From: Melastoma dodecandrum | Lineage: Eukaryota > Streptophyta > Magnoliopsida > Myrtales > Melastomataceae | Assembly: GCA_029817715.1 (NCBI GenBank) | Contig: JARUPY010000465.1 | Location: 4,329,501 to 4,393,500 of the forward strand | Reading direction: 5' to 3' | Length of the DNA stretch: 64,000 nucleotides | Program-made: the position numbers and the translations under genes | Shown: positions 21,761 through 34,100 of the stretch, in pieces | Layout of the letters: each line of letters opens with the position of its first letter | Numbering within the stretch: position 1 is the first letter of the stretch | Notes under the pieces: generated by a model | Told to the model about the DNA's origin: nothing | The model's input: only the letters and a program-made list of their open reading frames with translations | The model's database searches: none

Positions 21761-24175
21761 TCACTGGATTAGAACCTCCTCCGCCGGCCTCATGCTCTCT
21801 TCTCGAGATCTTCGAGGTTTCAGCTTTGCAAGCATAGGATGAAGCTTGTGGGTTGTCAGGCTGATGGTGTCCTCATTGTCATGCTCCCCTTCCATCAGAC
21901 GCCACTTGAAGTCCTGCACCAATCGTCCAATTGCAGCGCAAGAGATCAATGAGGCTTGCAGAGCCCCAGCGCACACCCTCTTCCCTCCCCCGAAAGCCAT
22001 CGTCTTGAAAAGGTCTGCCTCATCGTACTTCCCGTCAAGGAACCGTTCGGGGATCCAATCGAGGGGATTCTCATACTGGTTCTTGTCCATGTTGCAACCA
22101 TAGATGTTGATCGCGATCTAGAAAACACAAGCCTGTGGTCATGAACATGTACTCAAGCTACGAGACGTCAAAGAGTGTTGTGGCAGAGAGACTTGCCTGA
22201 CTTCCTGCAGGAACAAAGTATCCTCCCAACTCGGTGTCCTCGTGGGCATACCTCAACGGAACTACCGGCACAGGACTATGCTTCCTGAGTGTCTCGTGGA
22301 AGACTGCACTCAAGTATGGGATCTTGGGAATATGGTCTTCGGTGAGCTTTTGTGATCCGCAGACCTTCTGAATCTCTTGGTAGAGGCGCTCCTGTTTCAA
22401 AGGATTTTTCGAAAGTTCATACAGAGCCCATTCTGTAGTTATCAGAGTGGTGTCTGCAGCTTCAATGATCGCTTCCCAGACCAATATGGTAATCTGATCC
22501 TCCGTCAGTGTCTTTGCTTCCCTCAACAAGAAATCAGTGTAGCTGTCCAGATCCTGCATCATTCCTCACATAAATCACCAACTTTGATCAATAATTTTGA
22601 TGCCGTAACCTGGCGGAAGCATGCTACCTTTCCTGTGGCGATGCGCTTCTTCTGTTCCCTGATGAGCGCATTGGTTACTGCCTTCCGTCGGAAGGCATAT
22701 TGCTTGATCTTGTCTTCCCAGGCTTTGTTCGGAAACCACTGGAGGTAGGGAAAGAAGTCCCTCCAGTCGACCTCGATGGCGCCGTGCATCATGTCTAACA
22801 CCAGAACCTTGAATATCTCGTCTTTGGACAGTGTTGCGCCGAGTTCCTCTACATAGACCGCCTTCACTTCGTCTCCAAGCGCCTGTTGATAAATTTTCAC
22901 TGACCTTCTTGACACCGCCATCTTTTGCATGATAAAGGAAGAGCAAGTGATCTCGAGACCCTCACCTGCTTAAGGGACAGAGCGAAAAGCTCGTTCTGGA
23001 AAAATCTCCTGAAATTCACTGGTTCAGAAGGGTGGCCATTCACGAAATCATTTAACTGTTTGGTGATGTTCTCCACAAGGTTATCACGATTCCCACGGAG
23101 TCGTTTCTGTCAGGAAAGCTTCTCTTCATCAGTGAATGGCGTAGCGCCCGAAAACAGAAAAACAGGAGTTTGAATTTGACGGGATAAAACACACAGCACG
23201 ACGACTGGCAGTCTTACCTGAGCACTTGGGCCAAGAACATTGTTAAGGATGTATTTCTTCACCATCTTGTGGAACTCATCGTAGTCACTCATGGCGACCA
23301 TACACTTACTAGACGTCAGTATATCTAGGGCTTTCGACAGCTTTCTCGACGAGATTGACGAGTATCTTGTAACCATTGCCTGAAGAAAAAACAACCCAGA
23401 GACATCTCAGATTGGATCAGGACATGAAGTTACTGCTTTGCCAAATGACAACAAAGATCATCAGTTCCCAGAGACTGAATAAGTAAAGCAACTGCCCTAT
23501 GAATCCCCACTGTTTACCTCCTTTGCTACTTCAGCAGAATTCAGGACTACGATGGTGCTGGCACCGGTTTTGATGGAGTAGACGGGGCCGTAAGTCTCCG
23601 CCCAGTTAGTGAAAGTCTTGTGTGGCTTCTTCTCCTTCAACTGATGCAAGTTACCGAGGACAGGAACCCCCGGAACCTCTGCGAAATCAAAACACCGTCA
23701 TCTGATCGCCGGGTGCACACAACTTTGGTTCACCTAAATGAATCGAAACGCAAGGACTGCAAAACTTACCTGGCAGAGGACGAAGGTTAGAGTTCCTCCC
23801 CTGCCCCTGCCTCTGCCCTACCCTTCCCTTGAGGATGTAAGCGAAGAGCAACAGCAGGGAGAAACCGCCGATTGCCGCGGCCGTCGATGCAGGGAGGGAC
23901 GCCATCTTCCTGGGTAAGTCCTGAAGCACCATGCCTACGGAAGCCATGGACTCCGCATAAACAACGAAACTAGAACTGCTTTGACGATGGCTAGGCCGAG
24001 GACCAACAGCAGCAGCTCTCAGGGAGCACGCACCGCCTCGATCAACACCAACAATTCCCTGTCCAAAAGACAACGCCCCCGTCGTCGTCCTTATCGTGGG
24101 TTGCTCCGTTCCGATCGCAGGACCGGGATTCACAGTACTCAAACGGAGGGTAGACAGGGAACCCATTTTTACCAT
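21761..24175 (-). CDS. KO: ent-Kaurene oxidase, copy 2, with possible N-terminal extension
   Basis: Exons mirror copy 1: 23770-23905 (core start), 23518-23678, 23218-23379, 22966-23106, 22628-22882, 22197-22553, 21761-22117, with all exon lengths identical and no stops, so the catalytic core is complete (heme loop [19 protein letters not shown] all kept). The first exon stays open in frame upstream to an ATG at 24175, adding about 90 residues rich in Ser, Thr, Arg and Gly and poor in acidic residues, as in plastid transit peptides (includes [12 protein letters not shown] and [16 protein letters not shown]). A TATATAA box lies ~110 bases upstream of that ATG. KO normally sits on the plastid envelope, so a transit-like leader would change its location. 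Protein differences from copy 1 are few. Whether the upstream or the internal ATG (23905 or 23932) is used is unknown. Confidence 0.88.
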
Positions 24176-24280
24176 AAAAGGTCGAGCCGTTCCTCTGCCT
24201 TGTCGCTGCTTTTTATCCGGCTGAGGTTGATCGGATCGCGTCGTTTGGCTTGGCTTCTTTTGGTGGGGGAACGACGCTGC

Positions 24281-24290
24281 TTATATATTA
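24281..24290 (-). promoter_or_regulatory. Putative TATA box of KO copy 2
   Basis: On the minus strand the sequence reads TAATATATAAGC, a good plant TATA box, ~110 bases before the ATG at 24175. The matching site in copy 1 (near 14816-14824) has lost these bases (GCTGCTTAAAAGG), leaving no TATA. Confidence 0.5.
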
Positions 24291-25177
24291 CGGAAAGGAG
24301 AATATGCGATAGAAGGGATGGCGACAACTGGGGGAGGGATTCGGTCGTGTCGTCTTGTGGGGAGTAGTTAGTGAAAACAGAAAGCGATATGGCTCTTGTC
24401 GGGGCCTCTCCTGTCTGCATGGCGGTATCCCAAATCAATCCAGATTCTCCTGTATAACATAATTTAATCAGAAACAGGAACAGGTTACTCTCACTCACTA
24501 CCCAAGCACGTTTTCTCGTCCTGATTCTCCCATCCAACCATGAACACCTTGAGACTCGAGTTCTTTTGGCATGCTTGTGCTTTTACCCAGTCGTCCTTCT
24601 GCAACTAACCAAAATGAAAGGGAGCGCGATCATGAGAAGATTCCTCCGAATGTCATGTTGATTGAGAGAAAAGATGCTTCATTTCAGCCGTATTCGCCTT
24701 ATGTAAATCTATGCCTAACCAACTTGAGAAATGTCTGCTAGCAGACTTCAGCCCGAGGGATATGCACCCGCAGACAAGACTGTCCCGCCTAAGAACGAGG
24801 CAAATGGGGACATCTGATTTACAATCTCACAGAAGTAAAATCGTCATCAACCCACCTAGCTCTTCATTGGAGTACCCACTTACCAAGTCCCTGCGATTGG
24901 GACTTGTGGTTTCGAGATGATATTCGGGAGAGTTACTTGGAGTTAAGGCAGCTTATATACTTGCAAAGGCAACAAGTCCAATAAGAGCTCTCCCCAGTTC
25001 CTGGAGAAAGGTACTGGGGTTAGTTGCCTACTCATACAGTAGAATATTGTCGCCAAAGCTTTCCCCCCCTACCATCTTCCTTCTGGTGTATGACATAGCG
25101 TTTTGAAAATCATGCAAAAGGTCACCTGATAAAAGGGACAGGACAAAGGAAGACCTGGTAGGGATCAACACTGTCAT

Positions 25178-25830
25178 TTTCAGACACCTAGAGAACTTAG
25201 AAGGCAAGTGTGAAGGAGGATGTCAACAAGAATAGTCAACCTTCACCTCAGCAGATCCCAAGTTACATATAATGGCAATGAAAACACAACACGTAGATAA
25301 ACAAGAAGAATACAAGCAAAGACAGTTCAAGTGAGGGAACCTGACTCAACAGAAAAATTTCAACAACATTATTGGATCATCAACTCACACGACATTAAGT
25401 TATTAGCACATGACCGTAGTGGCAAATACCTGATCATCGCCCAGTCCAGAGTCATGCTTCTATCCTGTTCTCGAGATGGCAAATTTAGCAAACACAAATC
25501 TCAAATCATACCTCACTCACAGAGCCGTCTAAGGCCGCCAACTTCCCGGGGGATGGGAGTGGGTTCTAGTAACTGTACTTCCCAGATTGCTGATTCGTAA
25601 CAGGCAATCCAACCGAAGCTCTGCCGATCAGAATCTGATCCCCAACAGCGCACTCCTGCCAATTCCCCAGACTGTCTCCACACCTAGTAAACAAAGATCA
25701 GGCATTTCTGATAACCAGTACCGGACACCCCCCCAAAATCGTCCCTTTTATCCTCATGACGGTTTAAAGTATGGAAAGGAAAACCAAGAAGAGACTCTAA
25801 AAAGAGCCCGCAGATTACAGGCGAACCAAG
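25178..25830. other. Intergenic region, nothing recognised
   Basis: Unique sequence between the tandem duplication and the gypsy cluster. Plus-strand frames at 25331-25600 and 25587-25841 are open but have no recognisable domain. The base composition resembles a 3' UTR or a spliced leader rather than a conserved gene. Confidence 0.4.
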
Positions 25831-26201
25831 TGTTCGCGTAGAAAACGGACCACGTCGAAAATATTTGGCAATTGGACTTACAGGGAAATGTATGTGGTCG
25901 CCAGAAAGATGAATTTCAATGATAAAAGATATGACTGTACAAATTCAGAGTTTCGAAAGAGAACTTAGAATCTTACGGCCATAAAAATGAACGAAAAATG
26001 GGTGATACGGCTGACGTAGGCGTCGTAGACTCGCTGCTGACGTCGTAGACTCGCTATAGTGCGCTGCGCTGTAGACTTGTGTGACGGTAGTAGTGCTGGC
26101 GGAGGGTTGTTGCCTCGGTTACGGTTATTCGCCGGGACGGTGGAAGTGCTGGCGGAGGGTTATTGTCCCGGTTACGGTTGCTCGCCGGAACGGTGGAAAT
26201 G
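25831..26201 (-). repeat. 3' LTR of outer gypsy element, distal part
   Basis: Begins TGTTCGCGTAG (the CA end in the element's orientation). It aligns to 39982-40360 of the intact LTR: the same PBS-proximal block, the same run of GTAGAC motifs, and copies of a ~60-bp subrepeat containing GTGCTGGCGGAGGGTTGTTG. The LTR is interrupted at 26201 by the inner element and resumes at 38937. A near-match target duplication flanks the whole outer element (CCAAG at 25826-25830, CCAAC at 40994-40998). Confidence 0.82.
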
Positions 26202-27193
26202 TGTTGACACTACGGAATATCTTGGGCCTGTGCTAAGTCTACGGGCCCAGAAAAGCCCAACGTGGGATGCAGGCCTGAGCTAAGTCAACAGCCTGCATCA
26301 ACATGTTGGCGCTACGGGATGTCTTGGGCCTGTGCTAAGTCTATAGTCTGAACACACGATCCCACACACACACACGATCCCAACGCATAATTCAGAAAAT
26401 CAAAGGGATATTTAAAAACAAACTCCGAGATTCTTGTGGGGAAGTTGAGATCAAGCCACGATCTGGAGGATCGTTGTGAGGACGTGTGTAGCGTGTAGGA
26501 CAAGTAAAATTCAGTATAAAAGGAACTGACCCCCCTTGGGAAGAATCACGATCAATCAGCCAAACACAAGCTCTGCATTGCTCGTCACCCTTAGTTTAGT
26601 AGATACCCCGGCCTGAGTTTATTGGGTCATCCTTCCAACAGCGGAGTGAGCAACCATAGCTCCGTTGATCAACCTTCCGCCAGCACTCCCACGTCGAGGC
26701 GAGCAGCCGTAATCTCGACACTCAACTTCTACCATCACCTCCACCGTCGGGACGAGCAACCGTTGTTCCGACGATCATCCTTCACATGCATCTCCGCCAC
26801 CAAGGTGTTCATCCAGGGCCTTAGCATCCACATCCGACCTTCGCCAGACTCTGCTTCACGGGGCGCAAATCTACAGCGCACTGTACCGAGTCTACAGCGT
26901 CAGCAGTGATGTCAGCACCAAGCCTGCGTTTCGCGCCAACGAGTCTACAGCGTCAGCAGTGACGTCAGCTTCAGTCGCACCTCCAGCAGCAAGTCTACAG
27001 CGCCTCCATCATCCGTACTACCATTTTTTCTTCATTTTTTATGGCTGTAAGCATTCGTTTACTTTTGTAAAACTTTGAATTTGTATCAGCTTTGTCCTTT
27101 ATCATTGAAATTCATCTTTCTGGCGACCACATACAATTCCCTATGAGTCCAATTGCCAAATATTTCCAATGTGGTCCGCTTTCTACGCGAACA
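26202..27193 (+). repeat. 5' LTR of inner gypsy element
   Basis: 992 bp. Contains a (CA)n patch near 26362-26375, a TATA-like GTATAAAAGG near 26513, and several AGTCTACAGCG motifs near 26870-27000 next to GTCAGCAGTGACGTCAGC repeats. These are probably U3/R promoter and regulatory sequence. Confidence 0.9.
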
Positions 27194-27198
27194 CGTCT

Positions 27199-27218
27199 TT
27201 GGCGACCATAGTGGGAGC
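27199..27218 (+). other. Primer-binding site of inner gypsy element
   Basis: TTGGCGACCATAGTGGGAGC, a few bases after the 5' LTR. The same site (with CAC for CAT) occurs in the outer relative on the minus strand at ~39957-39976. The tRNA is not identified here. Confidence 0.6.
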
Positions 27219-27242
27219 AAGTAAAATACCTCATATTTGCAG

Positions 27243-30200
27243 ATGGCAAAAAATACTAGAAGTGGTGCGAATCGCGATCCCCCACCTCCATTAGATGGAG
27301 ATGGTACTTTTCAAACAGGGGATACGATCACTGAAAACGTGGCCCTAAGCGTTAACGATATCTGGATTGGAAAACAATATAACTCGAATTCTAGAGCGAA
27401 TTAACGATATGAAGGATTTGGTCGACAGACGGATATCTGGATTGGAAAACAATATAACTCGGATTCTAGAGCGAATCAGTGCCTTAAATAGGCCCAGTGC
27501 TGTCGCAGGTGCGAATAACCCCGTAGACAGGGAATTCTCCTTTATGGGAGATGCGCGGCGCACTGAGAAAAGGAGTGTCTCTTTCCAAAATGATGATCCT
27601 TGGAATGGTGATAACCAATACCCTGCAGAATTGAGGGACAGGACATCCCCTTCTAGGCCAGCCTCTTCTCGATCGCCCACAGAATGGAGGCAAAATGCCG
27701 TCTATGCGGTAAACCCAGAGGATGAGTACGGCGAGGCTCAAGGTGAGACAAATAGATATGCACCTTCTGTCCCCGCTCGTCGACCTGGAAAAGCCCCCAT
27801 AGATGAAATTCCGCCAGGAGACTTGCCAAGCGCAAGGGGTCCGTCCCGGGTAGAAAGTTTTTATATTAAAGTCCCTGTAGACTCGCTGCCAGCGAAGGGC
27901 GTTGAAAGAGCGCCTTACGCAGGAGAAAGATAGGGTCAAGACCCTGTACGAGAGCCGGTTGGTCGTCCACCCCCAATAAATTTGAGGGAAACGATAGCCC
28001 AAGTACTAGAACAGATGGTACCTGGAGTAGTGAGACAGGATGATCCTAACTTCTACAGGAGTCCTTATCCGGCATATGTTGACAGGGAATTCCCATTGCC
28101 CAGGGGGTATAGAGTGCCTGATTTCACCCGCTTCTCAGGAGAGGATGAGATGACCCCTCTGGAGCATATAGCGCGATTCACCCATCAACTCGGGGAAGCT
28201 GCAGCTAATGATTTTTGGAAACTAAAGTTGTTTCCGAACTCTCTCACGGAAGATGCCTTTACATGGTACGCTAGCCTACCCCCTGGATCGGTGGCATCAT
28301 GGACAGAAATGCAGTGTAGCTTTATGAAGGCATTTGCCCGCTTGGACTCGCCCTTGTCGATCTTTGAAGTGATGCGCTTGAAGCAAGCCGCCGGTGAACA
28401 TCCAGGGCAGTTTCTGATGCGCTTGCGGGAAGCACTGCTTCGTTATAGGCCAGCAATCCCAGAAAGAGATCAACTCATGGTGGCATTAAATGCCTTATCT
28501 ATCCCTTTTAAAAAGAAATTACAGGGGGAGAGGTTCACCTACCTTTACGATCTCACCAGGAGAGCGACTGAGTACCATCAATTATTGTTGGAAGAAGCCC
28601 AGTCTACGCGCACCTATCAGCTAGAGACTGTTGAGGTAGACATGGCCGAGTTCATAAAAGGGGAGGCCACCGTTTGTGAGCCATTAACACGAAGGAATTC
28701 CAAAGCAAAAGCATCCCAGAAAACAGGGGAGGAAAGGAAATACTCTTTTGACGTCGACAAAGCGGATGCGATCTTCGACTGGCTTTTCCAGCGAAAACGA
28801 ATTAAGTTGAAACCAGGCCATAGGACCCCCCAGACAGATAGAGAAAAGTCTAGGAATTTTTGCAAGTGGCATGGGTCGTTTACACACACGACCAAGGATT
28901 GCTTATCCTTTAGGAACATTATTCAAGACCTCATAGAGGCAAAAGAATTATGTTTTCCTGAAGTCGACGAAGTCACTATGGTTGACGAGAAACCATTTGA
29001 TGATGAAATCGCTATTCATATGTTTGACATTTCTGATGTAGACATAAATCTCATAGAAGCTGACAATGGTTTCTCCCCGCAGGACACAAAAGCATCTGGA
29101 GAGACCGTGGTGGCGAATGCCCTGTTCCGTAGACTGGCTGATAAAGGGGTAATTACCTGCCCAGCCAAGGCAATTGCCAGTAACCTCTGCTGTTGGCACA
29201 TGGACGACACGCACACTACTGATAGGTGTAACACCTTTCGGAAGTATCTGCAAGCTAATCAGGGCGACGCCTGGTATGATCTGACTCCGCTTGAGGAGGT
29301 GGCGATGGGAATAGGTTCCCCGGGACCACGAATCGCCCCCAATAATTCGCAAAGAGGATTCAAAAGCCCTCCGAGTTTGGAACGCAGAGCAGCGATTCGA
29401 GGAGGCAGAGGTGGTCCCCATGGTAGAGGAAGGGCGCCCGAACACCACTCTCATGCTGTGGAGCGCTCCAGGCGACAATTGGAGTTCGACAATTCGCTGA
29501 TCCAGCACAAAGCTAAGCAGGAAAATGATGGTCACACCCATGAATCGCACCCTCTCGCAGGTGCGACCGACAGAGCGCAGAGAGGCGATGAAGCACAGAG
29601 GAAAGGAGCTAAGCCAAGGTATGGCTCACATAAAGTTGACGCCCAAGCAATCCAAATGGGACCACCGATTGCTCAGTTCTTGGACGAGAGGTTGTTGTGC
29701 CAGAAGTGCAAACTGATCGGGCGAAACAGGATTCTGATTACGCAACTCTGTACGGCATGCTGTGTGAGCTATTTTCTCAAGCTCGTAGACCTATCGGCGA
29801 ATGGAGAGATCGTGGTCCAGCCAGCTTACCCTGCGACTACAGGTACTCGGAACTCCTTACATAATTCGGAAATGAAACAGGGACCGTCACGAACAGTCGT
29901 GGGATATGATCCGTTCGTTGAGGACTTCGTTGAGGTATGTCAGACCACCATTGATTCTAAGAAATCAAGAATGGTGAAGGTGACTAATCCCTCGAAATAT
30001 TGGCAGAAAGCTGTGGGTAAAACAACTTTACCACCACAAACCCGGAAAAGGAGAGACAGACGTCTAAGTCACGTCGCCAAAAGGCCTAGACCTGCCCCGA
30101 CGTTGGTCGCTTCGCATGCCCAACATCACGCGAAGAAACCAAATATGGAAGCCGAATGCAACGAGTCTACGGGCCATTCGGAAGAGCCTGGCTCAAGTTT

Positions 30201-30597
30201 CGATTATACTCCTCTTCGGAGTGAGATACCGAGTGATGCTAATGGTAGTAAGGAGGTGATCGTGGGGTGTAATGCCATCACTTTGCCTGTAGACTTCGCC
30301 AGGGTGAAAGATACAGAGGCCTCGAGAGGTAAGTCACCTCTTCCTCATCCTTTAATTTATCCGTCGGGTTTCCCTCTCCATTGGCTTAAGAAGCCATCGG
30401 ATAGTATGAAACAACACATGCATTCCTTGTACATCACTGCCACCTTTGATGGTACTGTGGTGAACCGCGTCTTAGTAGACAATGGAGCCACTATAAACGT
30501 ACTGCCGTTGTCCAGGTTTAAAATGCTTGGATATAAGCCGTGCGACCTGGTAAGAACGGATGTAGCCGTAAGCGGTTTCAATGGCAGGAAATCATAA
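27243..30597 (+). pseudogene. Inner gypsy gag and start of protease, broken
   Basis: Starts MAKNTRSGANRDPPPP at 27243. A partial tandem duplication (27356-27406 and 27432-27480, sharing GATATCTGGATTGG) shifts the frame and ends the first segment at ~27405. The continuing frame has an amber codon at 27931-27933. The 27982-30597 segment (871 codons) holds a retrotransposon gag domain (residues ~45-135, FTRFSGEDEMTPLEHIARF then WYASLPPGSVASW), CCHC-like WHGSFTHTTKDC and WHMDDTHTTDRC motifs, and the aspartic protease motif LVDNGATINVLP near residue 830. A TAA at 30595 cuts the protease domain in two; the remainder continues in the same frame from 30598 to 31188. Confidence 0.85.
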
Positions 30598-31188
30598 TGC
30601 TTAGGGATCTTCTCAGTACACCTAGGTGTGGGTCGACAGGAAAAAGAAACTGTCATTTTCGTCATAGACATAGTTCCTACCTTCAACGCTTTGCTTGGTC
30701 GCGATTGGCTTCATAAAGCCGCCGCTATACCATCTACTTTACATAGGGAATTAATGTTGTGGCTTGATTCTGAGGTTGAAATCATTAAGGCTGATAGTTA
30801 TTCCTGTTGTGATAGAGATATTTTGCATGCAGAGACAAGCAAGATCGTGAAAGACCTTACTCTTCATCAGCGATACGAGTTGGGTGATCCTACAGTCGGT
30901 CTCCTAGGCCAGCCATCCGGAAAATTCGACTACATCGTAGACTACGGGACATCGCAGCCCAAACCTGAGAGTGGCTCAATCATCCCGACAGGTTGGGGAG
31001 ACGAGTTCACTGACAAAGACATAGAGGAGGTCTTGCAAGAGGTTAATTCAGGTGAGAACCCCGCTGAGGAAAGCAGAAATAGCGGAGACAAAAACGACAA
31101 GAGAGAAGCTTTAGGAGGACAACAAAGTGCCGGAGCGGAATTGGAGCCCGATAGACTCCTGAAGGAGGGAACTTATGGACCAGAATGA
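30598..31188 (+). pseudogene. Inner gypsy protease C-terminal part and linker
   Basis: Same frame as the upstream segment after the stop at 30595. Contains the second protease signature (FVIDIVPTFNALLGRDWLH), then a charged linker rich in Glu, Lys and Gly. Ends TGA at 31186-31188, overlapping the RT frame by 14 bases, which may reflect a -1/+1 frameshift or a further lesion. Confidence 0.7.
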
Positions 31189-34100
31189 AGAGAGGGATGC
31201 AACGGTCGCTGATGTCCTCCAACGACTCCGAGTCTATAAAGAGGAACGTTTCTGGGACCAGTCTACATCGTCTTTAGCAATAAATTTAACAGGGCTTAGA
31301 GTGCCCGATGCTTGTAATAACCCCGTGTCCACTAGTCTTGGTGGTAACAACGGTCGTGAATCTTTGATGATCCCATGTGACCCTTTAGTCAGTGTTAACT
31401 TGGGAAGCGAGGCTTCTCCTAGGAATCTTTTCATTAGTTCATCAATAAATAAAGGTTTCTTTGATGCGATCAAGGATGTGCTTGAGGAATTTAAAGATTG
31501 CTTCGCTTGGGATTACACCGAAATGCCAGGGCTAGATCGTAGATTGGTAGAACACACTTTGCCTATCAAGAAAGATTTTAAGCCAGTGCAACAGGATCCA
31601 AGACGAATGTCTAGAGAAGTGACGCAATTGGTGTTTGAAGAAGTAAAAAAGCTCTTTCGGGCAGGATATATAAGGACCTCACGGTATACAGAATGGATCT
31701 CTAGCATTGTTCCTGTATTAAAGAAAAACGGAAAGATCAGAGTTTGCGTAGATTTCAGATATTTAAATCGTGCTACCCCTAAGGATGAATATCCTATGCC
31801 TGTCGCAGATGACCTTGTAGACAAAACTGCGGGCCATCAAGTCATGTCCTTTATGGACGGCTTTTTGGGTTACAACCAGATCTTCATCGCAGAAGAAGAT
31901 GTCCACAAAACTGCGTTTAGGTGTCCACTAGGCATTTTTGAATGGGTAGTAACGCCTTTCGGTTTGATAAATGCCGGGGCTACCTATCAGCGAGCAATGA
32001 ATACCATATTTGATGCCTATCTAGGAAAAACAATAGAAGTCTACATCGACGACATAGTGGTCAAGTCGACAAAGGAAGAGTTGCATGTTGAACATTTGAG
32101 AAATGCCTTTTTGAAAATAAGGACGCACCAGCTGAAGTTGAATCCTCTTAAGTGTGCCTTTGGAGTCAAGGCAGGGCATTTCCTAGGATTCCTAGTGTAT
32201 TAACGTGGCATTGAAGTTGATCAAAATAAAGTGAAAGCCATTCGGAGCCTGCCAGCACCAAGGAATAAGAAAGAATTGCAAGCTTTTTTAGGGAGAGTTA
32301 ATTACCTGCGCAGGTTCATAGGGAATGTCGCAGGGAAGAAAAAAACCTTTTCTAATCTATTAAGAGGAAGGAGTGAATATAAATGGACTGAAAAACACGA
32401 AGAGGCTTTTAATGCCCTAAAAGGATACTTAATGCATCCACTAGTTCTGATTCCCCCTCAACAAGGAAAGCCTTTCATTCTTTACGTAGCAGCTACTGGA
32501 ATAACAATAGGCGCAATGTTGGCACAAACAGATCAGGACGGGCGCGAAAGGGCAGTCTACTATCTATCAAGACAGCTAACCCCGACTGAGGTTAGATACA
32601 CTCCAAAAGAGAAGTTATGCCTGTCGGTATTCTATGCCGTAATGAAACTTAGACACTACATTGGGAACAGGGAAGTCTACGTGGTGTCTAAGTCGCCCAT
32701 AATTAAATATTTCTTTGAAAGTCCATTACTAGCCGGACGTATCAGCAAATGGAGCCTAATCATTTCCCCGTATGATTTGAGGTACAAATCCCAGCAGTCG
32801 GTCAAAGGACAGGTATTAGCTGATTTCCTAGTGGATCATGACCCGGACCTGTCGATAGATCAAGAGGAGAAAATTGACGATATCTGGCAGGCGTGGTTTG
32901 ATGGTTCATCTACAAGAAACAGAGCAGGGATATGAGTTCATATAATGTCTCCTATGGGCAGAGACATCAGGCTGGCCTTTCGTTTACACAAATTGTCAAC
33001 CAACAATGCTACTGAATATGAAGCATTGATAACAGCGCTAAAAGAACTCCTTTCATTAAAAGCAGAGCGAGTTCGAATCAAGGGTGATTCCCAGTTGGTT
33101 ATCAACCAGGTGAATGATGAGTGTTCGTGTCAAGAGAAGTTGCGACCTTACCTTGATATAGTTCGGCAATTGGTCGCACGCTTTGAAAATATAACTTTTC
33201 ATTTCATAAGCCACGACGAAAACAGAGTAGCTAATAACTTGGCAACACTCGCCTCAGGTTATAGAGGGAAAGTTAACTTAGGAGATTTGATAGAAATAGA
33301 GTCGCATTTGCAGCCAAGAAATAATGTCATGGCTATAGACATAATGAAGCAAGACGAAGATTGGAGAAAACCAATCATAGATTTTCTCTCTCTGACCCGA
33401 GTCGAAAGGTTAAACAGCGAATTAAAGTCCAGGCACTAGCGTATGTTCTTCTAGACGGTGTCCTCTATAAGAAAGATACTAATGGAGTACTTCTGAGGTG
33501 TGTAGATTTAGAAGAAGCTACCCCAATAATGTTAGAAACCCATGAAGGACTCTGTGGATCGCATCAATCGGGAATTAAAATGTGTTGGATTATTCGGAGA
33601 CACGGGTTTTATTGGTCATCAATGATGAAAAATTGTATTGAAATGGCTAGGGGATGTCAAGATTGCCAGCGACACAGCCCGTCGACTCGTGCACCAGCGA
33701 CTGACTTGATTCCCATAGTCAAACCTTGGCCTTTTAGAACTTGTGCTTTAGATATAATAGGAGAGATTCACCTCCACTCTAGTCGAGGGGACGCATTCAT
33801 CTTGGTAGCAACTGACTACTTCACTAAGTGGATAGAAGCTCAAGTCTACAAGAAAATTGACCACAGTGAAGTGATTGATTTCTTGCGAACTTACATCGTC
33901 TATCGCTTTGGCATTCCTCAAAACATTGTTGTAGACAATGGGACAGCTTTTAACAATGCCAAGGTGAGGGAATTCGCTGAAGAATTTGGCTTCACAATTT
34001 CGAACTCTACCCCGTATTACCCACAAGCGAATGGGCAGGCTGAAGCATCTAACAAACTGATAAAAAACAATATCCAAAAGATGATTGGGTGTAATCCGAG

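Larger units (their letters stand above)
20116..25177. repeat. Tandem duplication, unit 2 (LHT pseudogene plus KO copy 2)
   Basis: Direct repeat of 10751-20110 without the Copia insertion, 5.06 kb. It ends at CACTGTCAT (25177), after which the sequence is unique. Relative to unit 1 it carries a ~225-bp leader segment (23944-24168) replacing a different ~127-bp segment, a ~10-bp piece containing a TATA box (24281-24290), and a ~60-bp insertion near 24449-24507. Confidence 0.9.

Noticed and set aside
26360..26378. CA microsatellite
   Set aside because: Short (CA)n within the gypsy LTR, present in both LTRs with a length difference; no independent significance.
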